Below, one piece after another: positions 56,612 to 64,000 of a DNA stretch of 64,000 nucleotides. The stretch is from the NCBI RefSeq assembly GCF_014641945.1, contig NZ_BMIJ01000002.1:62001-126000 (forward strand). The letters are read 5' to 3'. The notes under the pieces were generated by a model. It saw only the letters and a program-made list of their open reading frames with translations, did no database searches and was not told the DNA's origin. The stretch comes from Marinobacterium zhoushanense. Its GTDB lineage: Bacteria > Pseudomonadota > Gammaproteobacteria > Pseudomonadales > Balneatricaceae. Position 1 is the first letter of the stretch, and each line of letters begins with the position of its first letter. Both the position numbers and the translations under genes were made by a program.

Positions 56612-56953
56612 TCAGGCCATCTGCGCCTGCTGCTGCAATCCGTTGTACAGTTCGCGGACGTTGTTACGCACGTTGACCACGTTGGTCTGCTTTGACGACA
56701 AGCAGATCAGTATCTGGCTACCCTCCAGCTTAAAACCACTGACCCGCTTCTCACCGATCTCCAGATGCGCCTCATCGTGAGTCGAGCGCAGCTTCGACGC
56801 GTTGGTAAATACGTAGGTGAACGCCTTTTTGGCGATCGTTTCATGGTGGCGACGAGAGGCCGGGAAGGTCGATGACAGGACCTGATCCGCCTGCATCAGA
56901 CAGCACCCCTCGATAAAATCCAGCTCATCAACCGCTTCAAGTAGTTCAATCAT
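56612..56953 (-). CDS. Small Roadblock/LC7-like protein
   Basis: A 113-residue protein whose size, placement after a GTPase and pattern (ISEKRVSGFKLEGSQILICLSS-like GEKRVSGFKLEGSQILICLS) suggest a Roadblock/LC7-type fold, which in bacteria forms dimers that act on MglA-like GTPases. The identification is weak by sequence and relies on context. It overlaps the end of the GTPase gene by eight bases. Confidence 0.55.
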   Translation of the reverse strand: MIELLEAVDELDFIEGCCLMQADQVLSSTFPASRRHHETIAKKAFTYVFTNASKLRSTHDEAHLEIGEKRVSGFKLEGSQILICLSSKQTNVVNVRNNVRELYNGLQQQAQMA

Positions 56954-57920
56954 TATCGTTTCGACTCCATTGCAGCAAATCGGACGCCTGTTGCTTGACG
57001 ACCGTCAGACTCAACCCCTTGTCCGAGCTCAAGCCAAGTGCCTGCTCCTCCTCGACAAACACCGACAGGGTTTCCTGCTCTTCGCCGCAGAGCATGAAGT
57101 TATCGATCTTGCCAAGAAAAGCGGCTTTCTGTTCCAGTGCGGAAACCAGATTCACCATTGCCTTCAGCAGCGCCTGACTCTGCATACTGCCCACATTGGA
57201 GCTGATCACCTTGCGATCGGCTCCCAGATGCATCGCGCCGCTAATCCCACGTGTATTCACCGCCGCATCGATCAGCGAAACCGGCTTGGCGGCGTCGTTG
57301 TTCACGATCTGATCCGGAATGGCGACCGCTTCCGGCACCGTACTGTTATCGGCCAGCTTCGCGGCCAACGCTGCCCAGTCAACCTCTCGCTCACGTCGGC
57401 CGACCACCTCTTTGACCAGCTTCAATACATCCGCAGGATCACGTGCGTCGATAAACATCACGGTGGTAAACAGGCCCATCCGCTTGAGCTGGTTCATATA
57501 GTAGTTGTAATCGGGGTTGGCCCGCACATCCGCGTGCGTGACCGCGATTACCAGGCGCCGCTTGACGAGATAGTCACGAAACTCATCGACATAGAAGCGG
57601 ATATCCTTGAATGGGTCGGTGCGGGTATTGTCCACCAGCAGTATCAACGCCTCGGCATCGGCCACCAGATCGCTCATCATCAGCTGCCACATGAAGCGGA
57701 AACGCTCCTGCCCCGGCGTACCGTACAGATGTAGTTTGGCGTTCTCGTTCAGCTCCAAGACACCGTAGTCCATGGCGATCGTGGTTCTCTGTTTCCGACG
57801 AATCACCGAATCGCTGACCTTGGCATCGGTGTCCACCGTTTCGATCTCGCTGAGAGAGCGGATCGCGGTGGTCTTCCCCGAACAAACCGAGCCTGTGAAC
57901 AAAATCTTGTAATCAGCCAT
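56946..57920 (-). CDS. Ras-like small GTPase fused to a C-terminal domain
   Basis: A 324-residue protein. Residues 1-190 are a small GTPase: P-loop GSVCSGKTT at 10-18, switch II YGTPGQERFRF at 66-76 (an MglA/Arf-like variant in which the usual aspartate is replaced), and THAD for the guanine-specificity box. Residues 230-320 look like a Roadblock/LC7-type regulatory domain (MHLGADRKVISSNVGSM, KIDNFMLCGEEQETLSVFVE split). The ATG at 57920 has GAGG; the frame start at 58037 is rejected. It resembles the GTPase half of conservon-type signalling modules. Confidence 0.82.
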   Translation of the reverse strand: MADYKILFTGSVCSGKTTAIRSLSEIETVDTDAKVSDSVIRRKQRTTIAMDYGVLELNENAKLHLYGTPGQERFRFMWQLMMSDLVADAEALILLVDNTRTDPFKDIRFYVDEFRDYLVKRRLVIAVTHADVRANPDYNYYMNQLKRMGLFTTVMFIDARDPADVLKLVKEVVGRREREVDWAALAAKLADNSTVPEAVAIPDQIVNNDAAKPVSLIDAAVNTRGISGAMHLGADRKVISSNVGSMQSQALLKAMVNLVSALEQKAAFLGKIDNFMLCGEEQETLSVFVEEEQALGLSSDKGLSLTVVKQQASDLLQWSRNDND

Positions 57921-57976
57921 GGTAATCCTCATTCGCGTCCGGTCCGGCACTGCACTACCGGTCGATCGATCATCAA

Positions 57977-58004
57977 GCTGCATCAAACTCCCGTTTGATG
58001 CAGC
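57977..58004. promoter_or_regulatory. Perfect 12-base hairpin upstream of the GTPase gene
   Basis: GCTGCATCAAAC and GTTTGATGCAGC form a perfect stem with a four-base loop, 57 bases before the GTPase start. It may be an operator or a hairpin in the mRNA leader. The rest of the 360-base gap 57921-58280 shows no gene. Confidence 0.45.
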
Positions 58005-58280
58005 GTCGATTCTTAGCGTAAACGTTTCAACTTGCAAGCCGAACGGCGAAGCTATCGGCCTGCAAACGATATTTGTAGAGCGAGATCAAAACTCAGGCTG
58101 TCGCCGGTCATAGAGCCTGCGTCTTGCCATAGACGCGGCTATCCGGCCACCAGCGGTGCTGAGCGTGCAAAACTCCATCCTAGTTCAGCCCCTCCTCTTC
58201 ATAAAGGAGTAATTTGACCTTTATCGACCGGTAGCCGATGATTCCCGACATCCCCCCGCGTGGCGCCCAAAGGAGAAGAG

Positions 58281-58733
58281 ATGGAATTCGCAATTCAATA
58301 TTGGCACTGGATCGTCTTTGGCATGCTACTGATCCTGGCCGAGCTGGTCGTTCCCAGCTTCACTATCTTCTGGTTCGGCCTGGGCGCCTTCATCATCGCA
58401 GGACTGCTTGCCCTGTCGGTGGATATCTCATTGAGTTGGCAACTGCTGATCTGGGCACTGTCATCCACCGCCTTTACCCTGATCTGGTTCCGGTTCTTCC
58501 GTCCATGGATGCAGGACCATACCAAGGCCGGTATCGCCCGCGAAGCTATCCGTGGCGAATCCGGACAGGTAATCCGTGCTCCCGAAGAGGGACAGCGCGG
58601 CATAGTGCGCTTTTCCACCCCGCTGCTCGGTGACGATGAATGGGAGTTTATCTGCTCTGAGCCGGTCAGCCTGGGCGACCGGGTGTTCGTGCTGGAGCTG
58701 TCCGGCAACACACTGATCGTAGAGAAACGCTGA
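58281..58733 (+). CDS. NfeD-family membrane protein
   Basis: A 150-residue short NfeD: three N-terminal membrane segments (HWIVFGMLLILAELVVPSF, WFGLGAFIIAGLLAL, WQLLIWALSSTAFTLIW) and a C-terminal OB-fold (GESGQVIRAPEEGQRGIVRF ... LGDRVFVLELSGNTLIVEK). It partners the SPFH protein encoded 50 bases downstream in membrane-domain organisation. AGGAG precedes the start. Confidence 0.92.
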   Translation: MEFAIQYWHWIVFGMLLILAELVVPSFTIFWFGLGAFIIAGLLALSVDISLSWQLLIWALSSTAFTLIWFRFFRPWMQDHTKAGIAREAIRGESGQVIRAPEEGQRGIVRFSTPLLGDDEWEFICSEPVSLGDRVFVLELSGNTLIVEKR

Positions 58734-58783
58734 ATCTCAACTGACCGCTCTCAACTTACTGCTAACTGCAAGGAGTCCTGCTC

Positions 58784-59644
58784 ATGTTTATCGATGGATT
58801 GGTAATGGCATCCGTATTTCTGGTGCTGGTAATCGTCACCCTCGCCCTGGGAGTCAAGACGGTCCCCCAGGGGAGCAAGTTCGTGGTGCAGCGCCTGGGC
58901 AAGTACCACCGCACGCTCGGCCCCGGCCTCAACTTCATCTTCCCCTATATCGATGCCGTGGCCTACAAGGTGACGACCAAGGATATCGTGCTCGATATCC
59001 CCTCTCAGGAGGTGATCACCCGGGATAACGCGGTGATCATTGCCAACGCCGTGGCCTATATCAACATCGTGTCGCCGGAGAAAGCGGTCTACGGCGTCGA
59101 GGATTACCGCATCGCGATCCAGAATCTGGTGCAGACCTCACTGCGCTCCATCATCGGCGAGATGGATCTGGACGACGCCCTCTCCAACCGCGACGCGATC
59201 AAGGCGAAGCTGAAAACCGCCATCTCCGACGACATCTCAGACTGGGGCATCACGCTGAAAACGGTGGAGATACAGGATATCAATCCGTCTGACACCATGC
59301 AGAAGGCGATGGAGGAGCAGGCTGCAGCCGAGCGTGGCCGTCGCGCCACCGTGACCCGTGCCGACGGTGAAAAAGCGGCCGCGATTCTTGAAGCTGAAGG
59401 CCGCCTGGAGGCGTCCCGCCGCGATGCCGAGGCCAAGATCGTGCTGGCCGAAGCCAGCCAGGCCGCGATCGAGAAGGTCACCTCAGCGATCCAGCAGAAC
59501 GAGCTCCCGGTCATGTTCCTGCTCGGCGAGCGCTATATCGATGCGATGAAGGAACTCTCCGGCTCTGAGAACAGCAAGATGGTGGTACTGCCTGGGGATA
59601 TTCCGGCCACCGTCCGAGCCATCATGGGCGGCTTCGGTCGTTGA
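58784..59644 (+). CDS. SPFH/Band 7 (stomatin-like, QmcA) protein
   Basis: A 286-residue protein with one N-terminal membrane anchor (VFLVLVIVTLALGVKTVPQG), the SPFH domain (VVQRLGKYHRTLGPGLNFI to NLVQTSLRSIIGEMDLDDAL) and an alanine/glutamate-rich coiled coil (residues 180-235). These form large membrane rings with NfeD and influence protease function or membrane quality control. Confidence 0.93.
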   Translation: MFIDGLVMASVFLVLVIVTLALGVKTVPQGSKFVVQRLGKYHRTLGPGLNFIFPYIDAVAYKVTTKDIVLDIPSQEVITRDNAVIIANAVAYINIVSPEKAVYGVEDYRIAIQNLVQTSLRSIIGEMDLDDALSNRDAIKAKLKTAISDDISDWGITLKTVEIQDINPSDTMQKAMEEQAAAERGRRATVTRADGEKAAAILEAEGRLEASRRDAEAKIVLAEASQAAIEKVTSAIQQNELPVMFLLGERYIDAMKELSGSENSKMVVLPGDIPATVRAIMGGFGR

Positions 59645-59695
59645 ACTCGGTCCGACGCGACAATTAACGCCGGCTTTGGTCGACTGAACAGATAG

Positions 59696-59720
59696 CCCTG
59701 GGATTCATCGAGTCCCAGGG
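59696..59720. terminator. Hairpin between convergent SPFH and folD genes
   Basis: CCCTGGGA pairs perfectly with TCCCAGGG across a nine-base loop. T runs on either side are short, so it is at best a weak bidirectional terminator. Confidence 0.5.
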
Positions 59721-59731
59721 GGTATTCTGCT

Positions 59732-60604
59732 TTACGCCTGATGCCGCTCGATCGCTTCGCAGGCTTCCAGCGTGTTCTGCAGCAGGCAGGCGATGGTCAT
59801 CGGACCGACACCGCCCGGCACTGGCGTGATCGCTGCAACGCGATCATAGGCGGAGTCGAACTCCACATCGCCGACCAGCTTGCCGGTTTCCAGACGGTTG
59901 ATGCCCACATCGATAACGACCGCGCCGGGCTTGAGCCACTCGCCTTTAACGAAATTGGGGATACCGACAGCAGCGATGACGATATCGGCACGCGCCAATT
60001 CACCCGGCAGATCCTTGGTTTTGGAGTGACACACGGTGACTGTCGCACGGGCCATCAGCAGTTCCAGCGCAACCGGACGGCCGACGATATTGGATGCACC
60101 GATCACCACAGCGTTCTTGCCCATCGGGTCGATGCCGTAGGCATCCAGCAGGCGCATGCAACCGTAAGGGGTGCACGGGCGCAAAGTCGGTGCCTTGCCC
60201 GCGAGACGGCCCAGATTGTAGGGGTGGAAGCCATCCACATCTTTCTTCGGGTCAATGCGTTCGATCACCGACTGCACATCGATCTGCTTGGGCAACGGCA
60301 GTTGCACGAGGATACCGTGGATTTCCGGGTCTGCATTGAGCTTGTCGATCAGTGCCAGCAGCTCAGATTCGGGAGTGGAAGCATCAAGACGAAAACTGCG
60401 CGACAGGTAGCCTACCTCTTCACAGGCACGCACCTTGCTTCCGACGTAAACCTGCGACGCCGGATCCACGCCGACCAGCACTACCGCCAGCCCCGGTGCC
60501 GGCAGGCCTTTTTCACGACGCTGCCTGACCTTTTCGGCAATCTCTTTACGCAGCTCTGCAGCCACCGCCTTACCATCGATACGTTTGTCGACTGTTTCGC
60601 TCAC
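59732..60604 (-). CDS. folD: Methylenetetrahydrofolate dehydrogenase/cyclohydrolase FolD
   Basis: A 290-residue bifunctional enzyme interconverting methylene-, methenyl- and formyl-tetrahydrofolate. Motifs: [16 protein letters not shown] with the catalytic lysine, [37 protein letters not shown] and [12 protein letters not shown]. The start is a GTG at 60604 with GAGGAG six bases away; the ATG-started frame from 60679 is longer than the family. A palindrome CCGGTATACCGG lies 46 bases upstream (60650-60661). Confidence 0.94.
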   Translation of the reverse strand: MSETVDKRIDGKAVAAELRKEIAEKVRQRREKGLPAPGLAVVLVGVDPASQVYVGSKVRACEEVGYLSRSFRLDASTPESELLALIDKLNADPEIHGILVQLPLPKQIDVQSVIERIDPKKDVDGFHPYNLGRLAGKAPTLRPCTPYGCMRLLDAYGIDPMGKNAVVIGASNIVGRPVALELLMARATVTVCHSKTKDLPGELARADIVIAAVGIPNFVKGEWLKPGAVVIDVGINRLETGKLVGDVEFDSAYDRVAAITPVPGGVGPMTIACLLQNTLEACEAIERHQA

Positions 60605-60820
60605 ACTTTTCTCCTCGAAGCCGCCGCTTCGCACCATAAATAGAGTCCGCCGGTATACCGGTAGATTTATGGCGCGCAATTTTACAGTGTCCGGCGCCAG
60701 CTCGCACCCTTGACGGTGCAGTCAGTAATGAACGCACGCCGCCAACGAGGCCATGGCGGTCGAAATCGGATAGTTTCAGTGGTAAATACGCTCGTACCAG
60801 ATACCCGATCGATCATTCGG

Positions 60821-62497
60821 CTAGGCACGGGCGTTATCCAACGCGACGCCCTCATCGTCGTAGAAGCAGTAGTTTCGCCGTCCTGCATGTTTGACCTGGT
60901 ACATGGCACTGTCGGCCCTTTTGAGCAGATCCTCGGCACTGCTGGCGTCACGGGGATAGCGCGCAATACCGATAGACGCCGCCACATGCCCCTGAGAATC
61001 GTCCAGTTGGAACGGCTGCATCAACCGGTGCAGAATCTTCTCCGCTATCAGCGAGATCGCATGGGAGCAACCGGTGTGCTGCAGGATCAGCACGAACTCA
61101 TCGCCCCCCAGGCGGGCAACAATATCACTTTTGCGCACGCACTCCGTGATCCGCCTTGCCGACTCCTGCAACAGCAGATCCCCGGCATCATGACCGAAGG
61201 TATCGTTGATGTTCTTGAAACCGTCCAGATCGATGAACATCAACGCAAAGGCGTTGCTGCCCTGAGTCGCATGGCGAACCTGCTGATACAACAGTTCACG
61301 AAAATACTTGCGGTTAGGCAGGCCGGTCAGATCGTCGTAGTTAGCCTGGTAGTGAATCCTGGCGACACGCGCCTTGTCGTCAGTGACATCCTCTTTCAAT
61401 GCCACGAAGTGGCTGACACTGCCCTCGGCATCGCGGATCGGCGAGATTGAGATATGCTCCCAGTATGGTTCGCCGTTCTTCTTTCGATTGAGCAGCTCAC
61501 CTTTCCAGATGTCGCCGCCGGTAATGGTCGCCCACATCTCCTCATAGACCTCAACCGGGGTCTCGCCCGATTGCAGCAGACGCGGGTTACAGCCCACGAC
61601 CTCATCCGGCGCATAGCCGGTCACTTCGCTGAACCTGGGGTTCGCATACTCGATGCAACCGCTCTTATCAGTGATAACGGTCGATATCGGGCTGTATTCA
61701 ACCGCCTTGGTCAGCGTGTGCAGTTCAGCGGTGCGCTGCCTCACCAAACTGTCCAACTGCTGCTTGGCTTCTGCCAGAGAGAGCATATGCCGGCGAATCT
61801 GTGACAGACCCACAAGGAGCAACGCCGATACCAGCAGCCAGGTGCCGGCATGTGCCCAGATCAGATGTCGCAGACCGACCGCTTCATTCTGCAGCAGCGG
61901 GCTGGCCGAATAGCTGACACTGAGCCCGCCGCGGATATCGCCGACCTGGTACCCCTGGTGTTCATGACACTGCATGCACTCCTGTTCGACAAACAGTGGT
62001 GCCATAAAACGCACCATCCGCTCTTCACCCTGATCGACCAACTCAAGTCGCGTTTTCTCTCCCTGCTCAAATGCCTGCAGCGCCCGGGTTTCCCAAGGAT
62101 CAGCCAGATTTCCGGGATTCAGCGGCTTCAGGCTGGTCAGGTGCAGGCGTACATCGCTGATCTCCTTGACCACGTCGGCCAGTTGACGCGTCATATAGGC
62201 CGGGTTGAGCAGCGTGAGCGCAAGACCGTCAGTCGAGGTCAGGTCACGCTCGGGGATCTTCAGGTAGGGGTTGGGCTGCGTAGTTTCATCGATCAGTGCA
62301 TACACCCCGCCATGACGCGCATTCCACATACGCACGGACTCCACCACCTTAAACACAAAGTGCGCCCGGTTAGCCGCCAGATCCAGGGTATGGCGATCCA
62401 GCCGCTCCCAGTTCCAGCTGAAGGAGGCCAGCACCAGAGCGCTCCAGATAATCAGTGGCAGCGGCCAGTATTTGGTTTGCAGGACAAGCTGTCTCAT
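60821..62497 (-). CDS. Diguanylate cyclase with heme-c type DUF3365 sensor and PAS
   Basis: 558 residues. Membrane segment at 12-30; periplasmic DUF3365 (Tll0287-like) domain at about 40-205 containing a CxxCH heme-c site, ECMQCHEHQGYQVGDIRGG; a second membrane segment near 215-235; PAS (PISTVITDKSGCIEYANPRF); GGDEF with intact LGGDEFVLILQ and RKSD inhibitory site. It should make c-di-GMP in response to a redox, gas or ligand signal felt by the periplasmic heme. It stands alone between folD and the trpR-like gene. Confidence 0.9.
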   Translation of the reverse strand: MRQLVLQTKYWPLPLIIWSALVLASFSWNWERLDRHTLDLAANRAHFVFKVVESVRMWNARHGGVYALIDETTQPNPYLKIPERDLTSTDGLALTLLNPAYMTRQLADVVKEISDVRLHLTSLKPLNPGNLADPWETRALQAFEQGEKTRLELVDQGEERMVRFMAPLFVEQECMQCHEHQGYQVGDIRGGLSVSYSASPLLQNEAVGLRHLIWAHAGTWLLVSALLLVGLSQIRRHMLSLAEAKQQLDSLVRQRTAELHTLTKAVEYSPISTVITDKSGCIEYANPRFSEVTGYAPDEVVGCNPRLLQSGETPVEVYEEMWATITGGDIWKGELLNRKKNGEPYWEHISISPIRDAEGSVSHFVALKEDVTDDKARVARIHYQANYDDLTGLPNRKYFRELLYQQVRHATQGSNAFALMFIDLDGFKNINDTFGHDAGDLLLQESARRITECVRKSDIVARLGGDEFVLILQHTGCSHAISLIAEKILHRLMQPFQLDDSQGHVAASIGIARYPRDASSAEDLLKRADSAMYQVKHAGRRNYCFYDDEGVALDNARA

Positions 62498-62679
62498 GTG
62501 CGCATAGTTGCCTTACTGTCGATACGCCGGACAGGCGACCCAATATGTTGCAATTGTCATACATATTAATTGGCACTTACCTTAATTTGGATCAACGCAG
62601 TACCAGCAATTTGGAGCGTCGTTGAAAAACTGAAACACCGGATACGAATTCGATTGACTACAGGAGGTTTTGTGATAGC

Positions 62680-62689
62680 GTACTAGTAC
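62680..62689. promoter_or_regulatory. Palindrome GTACTAGTAC, trp-operator-like
   Basis: A perfect ten-base palindrome with the CTAG core found in E. coli TrpR operators, immediately before the ATG of the trpR-like gene. Autoregulation is likely. Confidence 0.5.
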
Positions 62690-62932
62690 ATGAGTACACC
62701 CTATCTCGACGAACTGCTTGATCACCTGCTCGGCATGCCCGACCGCGCCTCCCTGGAAAAGGCGCTGAGCGAGCTGCTGACCCCTTCGGAGTTGACCGAG
62801 GTGTGCAAGCGCCTGCAGATCCTGCGACTGCTCGAGGAGGGAGTACCGCAACGCGAGATTGCACGCCGGCTCGGCGTCGGCATCGCCACCGTCACCCGTG
62901 GCTCACGCGCCCTGAAATCGGAAACACCCTGA
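62690..62932 (+). CDS. trpR: TrpR/YerC-family repressor
   Basis: An 80-residue Trp-repressor-like protein: LSELLTPSELTEVCKRLQIL then the helix-turn-helix LLEEGVPQREIARRLGVGIATVTRGSRAL, very close to E. coli TrpR in length of the core. It probably represses the following anthranilate synthase gene when tryptophan is plentiful. The good AGGAGG at 62662-62667 is 22 bases from this ATG, too far; it is ideally placed for a GTG at 62672 that is in frame but followed by a TAG after four codons. Confidence 0.88.
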   Translation: MSTPYLDELLDHLLGMPDRASLEKALSELLTPSELTEVCKRLQILRLLEEGVPQREIARRLGVGIATVTRGSRALKSETP

Positions 62933-62952
62933 ACCGGGAACGACCAGATACC

Positions 62953-64000
62953 ATGACCAGACCCGCCAAAATAGAACTGCCGCGCAAGCCGCACTACGTC
63001 ACGCTGACCGCGGATACCGACTTTTTCGGCCTGTTCAAGAAGATCGAGAAGCGCTTCGATAACTGCTTCATGCTCGAGTCGCTCGGCGAGGAGAGCTTCA
63101 TCTCCCGCTACTCGATTATCGGCTTCGACCCGGAGCAGATCCTGTACGCCACCGAGGGCGCCCTGCACATCGAGCAGCGCGACGGCAGCAAGGAAACTTA
63201 TCCCAGCGATAACCCCTACTACCTTCTGCGCGAAATCGTGCCGCAGAACATCATCTCGCGGAAATACGCCGGCGGCCTGACCGGCTATATCGGCTACGAC
63301 TGCATGAACTACTTCGAGCCGACGCTGAACCTTCAGCACAGTGAACTGTTCGACGTGTTCCGCTTCGGTGTGTTCAAGGACGGTCTGATCCTCGACAAGA
63401 TGACCGGCGAGGTGATCTATTTCTACTACACCGATAGCCGCATGGAGCTGATCGAATCGATCCTCGCGGAACCGGCGGCGGAAAACGGCCCACTCGTTAT
63501 CACCCCGATGGGCGAAACCATGTCTCAGGAAGAGCATGCGGCGGCGGTGATGAAGGTGAAACAGGACATCATCGACGGCAAGATCTTCCAATGCGAGGTG
63601 GGCTTCAAGAAGCGTTTCAAACTGGAGGGCGACAGCATCGCCATCTACGAGCAGTTGCGTGAAGTAAACCCCTCCCCGCAGATGTATTACGTCAAGTTCA
63701 GCGAACAGAAGCTGATCGGCGCCAGCCCGGAGCTGCTGTTCCGCCTGCGCCAGGGCGAGATGGAGACCTTCCCGCTGGCCGGTACTACCAAGCGCGGCAA
63801 GGATGAGGTGGAGGACACCCAGCTGGCCCGCGCCCTGCTCAACGACCCGAAGGAGATCGCTGAGCACAACATGATCGTCGATCTGCACCGCAACGATATC
63901 GGCCGCGTGGCACGCTTCGGCACGGTCAAGGTGCGCAGCCTGATGGACATCAAGCGTTTCAGCCATGTGCAGCATATCTCCAGCGAGATTGTCGGCATCA
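62953..64000 (+). CDS. trpE: Anthranilate synthase component I (partial)
   Basis: The first 349 residues of TrpE, which makes anthranilate from chorismate with glutamine-derived ammonia. Seen: CFMLESLGEESFISRYSIIGF, the LES element that senses tryptophan; the chorismate-binding core IIDGKIFQCEVGFKKRF, GASPELLFRLRQGEMETFPLAGTTKRG (split: GASPELLFRLRQGEMET, PLAGTTKRGKDE) and AEHNMIVDLHRNDIGRVA. The C-terminus lies beyond the window. It starts 20 bases after the trpR-like gene with a poor ribosome site, so coupling is likely. The N-terminal half is unlike the usual enterobacterial TrpE. Confidence 0.9.
   Translation, partial: MTRPAKIELPRKPHYVTLTADTDFFGLFKKIEKRFDNCFMLESLGEESFISRYSIIGFDPEQILYATEGALHIEQRDGSKETYPSDNPYYLLREIVPQNIISRKYAGGLTGYIGYDCMNYFEPTLNLQHSELFDVFRFGVFKDGLILDKMTGEVIYFYYTDSRMELIESILAEPAAENGPLVITPMGETMSQEEHAAAVMKVKQDIIDGKIFQCEVGFKKRFKLEGDSIAIYEQLREVNPSPQMYYVKFSEQKLIGASPELLFRLRQGEMETFPLAGTTKRGKDEVEDTQLARALLNDPKEIAEHNMIVDLHRNDIGRVARFGTVKVRSLMDIKRFSHVQHISSEIVGI

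Overview
The window reads as chromosomal DNA of a moderately GC-rich heterotrophic gammaproteobacterium, most like the Oceanospirillales/marine lineages. This rests on Vibrio-type ThyA, CcoG, CysI with DUF934, TRAP and tripartite tricarboxylate transporters, NfeD/SPFH, and many GGDEF/LysR/GntR genes. Genes are dense and mostly in short operons, each with a divergent regulator.

Left part (1-25 kb): the 5' parts of a dimethylamine monooxygenase locus (dmmB partial, dmmA) under a candidate sigma-54 promoter, and an XRE-cupin regulator. Next come a LysR gene with a succinyl-CoA:3-ketoacid CoA-transferase pair, and a LysR gene with a mandelate/benzoylformate operon. That operon encodes benzoylformate decarboxylase, an orphan TRAP binding protein, an aldehyde dehydrogenase and a ketopantoate-reductase-family enzyme. 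It ends in a 24-codon stump that looks like an alpha-hydroxyacid (S-mandelate) dehydrogenase cut off by a decayed IS481-type element. After that: an HPP/TetR pair with two operators, a sulfite reductase-DUF934-MFS operon, a MocR regulator, ccoG-cioAB plus a 36-codon DUF2474-like gene (short-Q-loop, cyanide-insensitive type bd oxidase), a LuxR regulator and an exported amidase.

Centre (25-37 kb): the most interesting region. A MocR regulator plus thyA diverge from a complete Nit1C gene set: MSMEG_0572 protein, Nit6803-type nitrilase, atypical radical SAM protein, GNAT, AIR-synthase-like ATPase, MSMEG_0570 protein and flavoprotein oxidoreductase. Nit1C has been linked to bacterial cyanide assimilation. 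Here it runs on without a break into a LnmK/Pnap_2097-type acyltransferase/decarboxylase and a one-chain B12-dependent methylmalonyl-CoA mutase. The intergenic region carries a good -24/-12 (sigma-54) promoter and at least four copies of TTGATTGCA, two of them forming a perfect palindrome.

Right part (37-64 kb): a TRAP transporter with GntR and an amidohydrolase; an AbrB-type membrane protein; tctCBA with a divergent tctD-tctE-binding protein operon; a tRNA-Ser(GGA) whose 3' end and terminator are duplicated in tandem; ion transporters (YrbG, CorA); DUF3422; two c-di-GMP enzymes (one GGDEF-EAL, one with a heme-c type DUF3365 sensor); a Ras-like GTPase/Roadblock pair beside an unrecognised gene; NfeD-SPFH; folD; and trpR-like and trpE (partial) at the right edge.

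How the parts may work together: nitrogen scavenging (dimethylamine, nitrile/cyanide) with sigma-54-type promoters, a cyanide-resistant respiratory chain nearby, and several operons for aromatic and carboxylic acids. All family assignments come from recognising motifs in the translated sequence; no database search was run.
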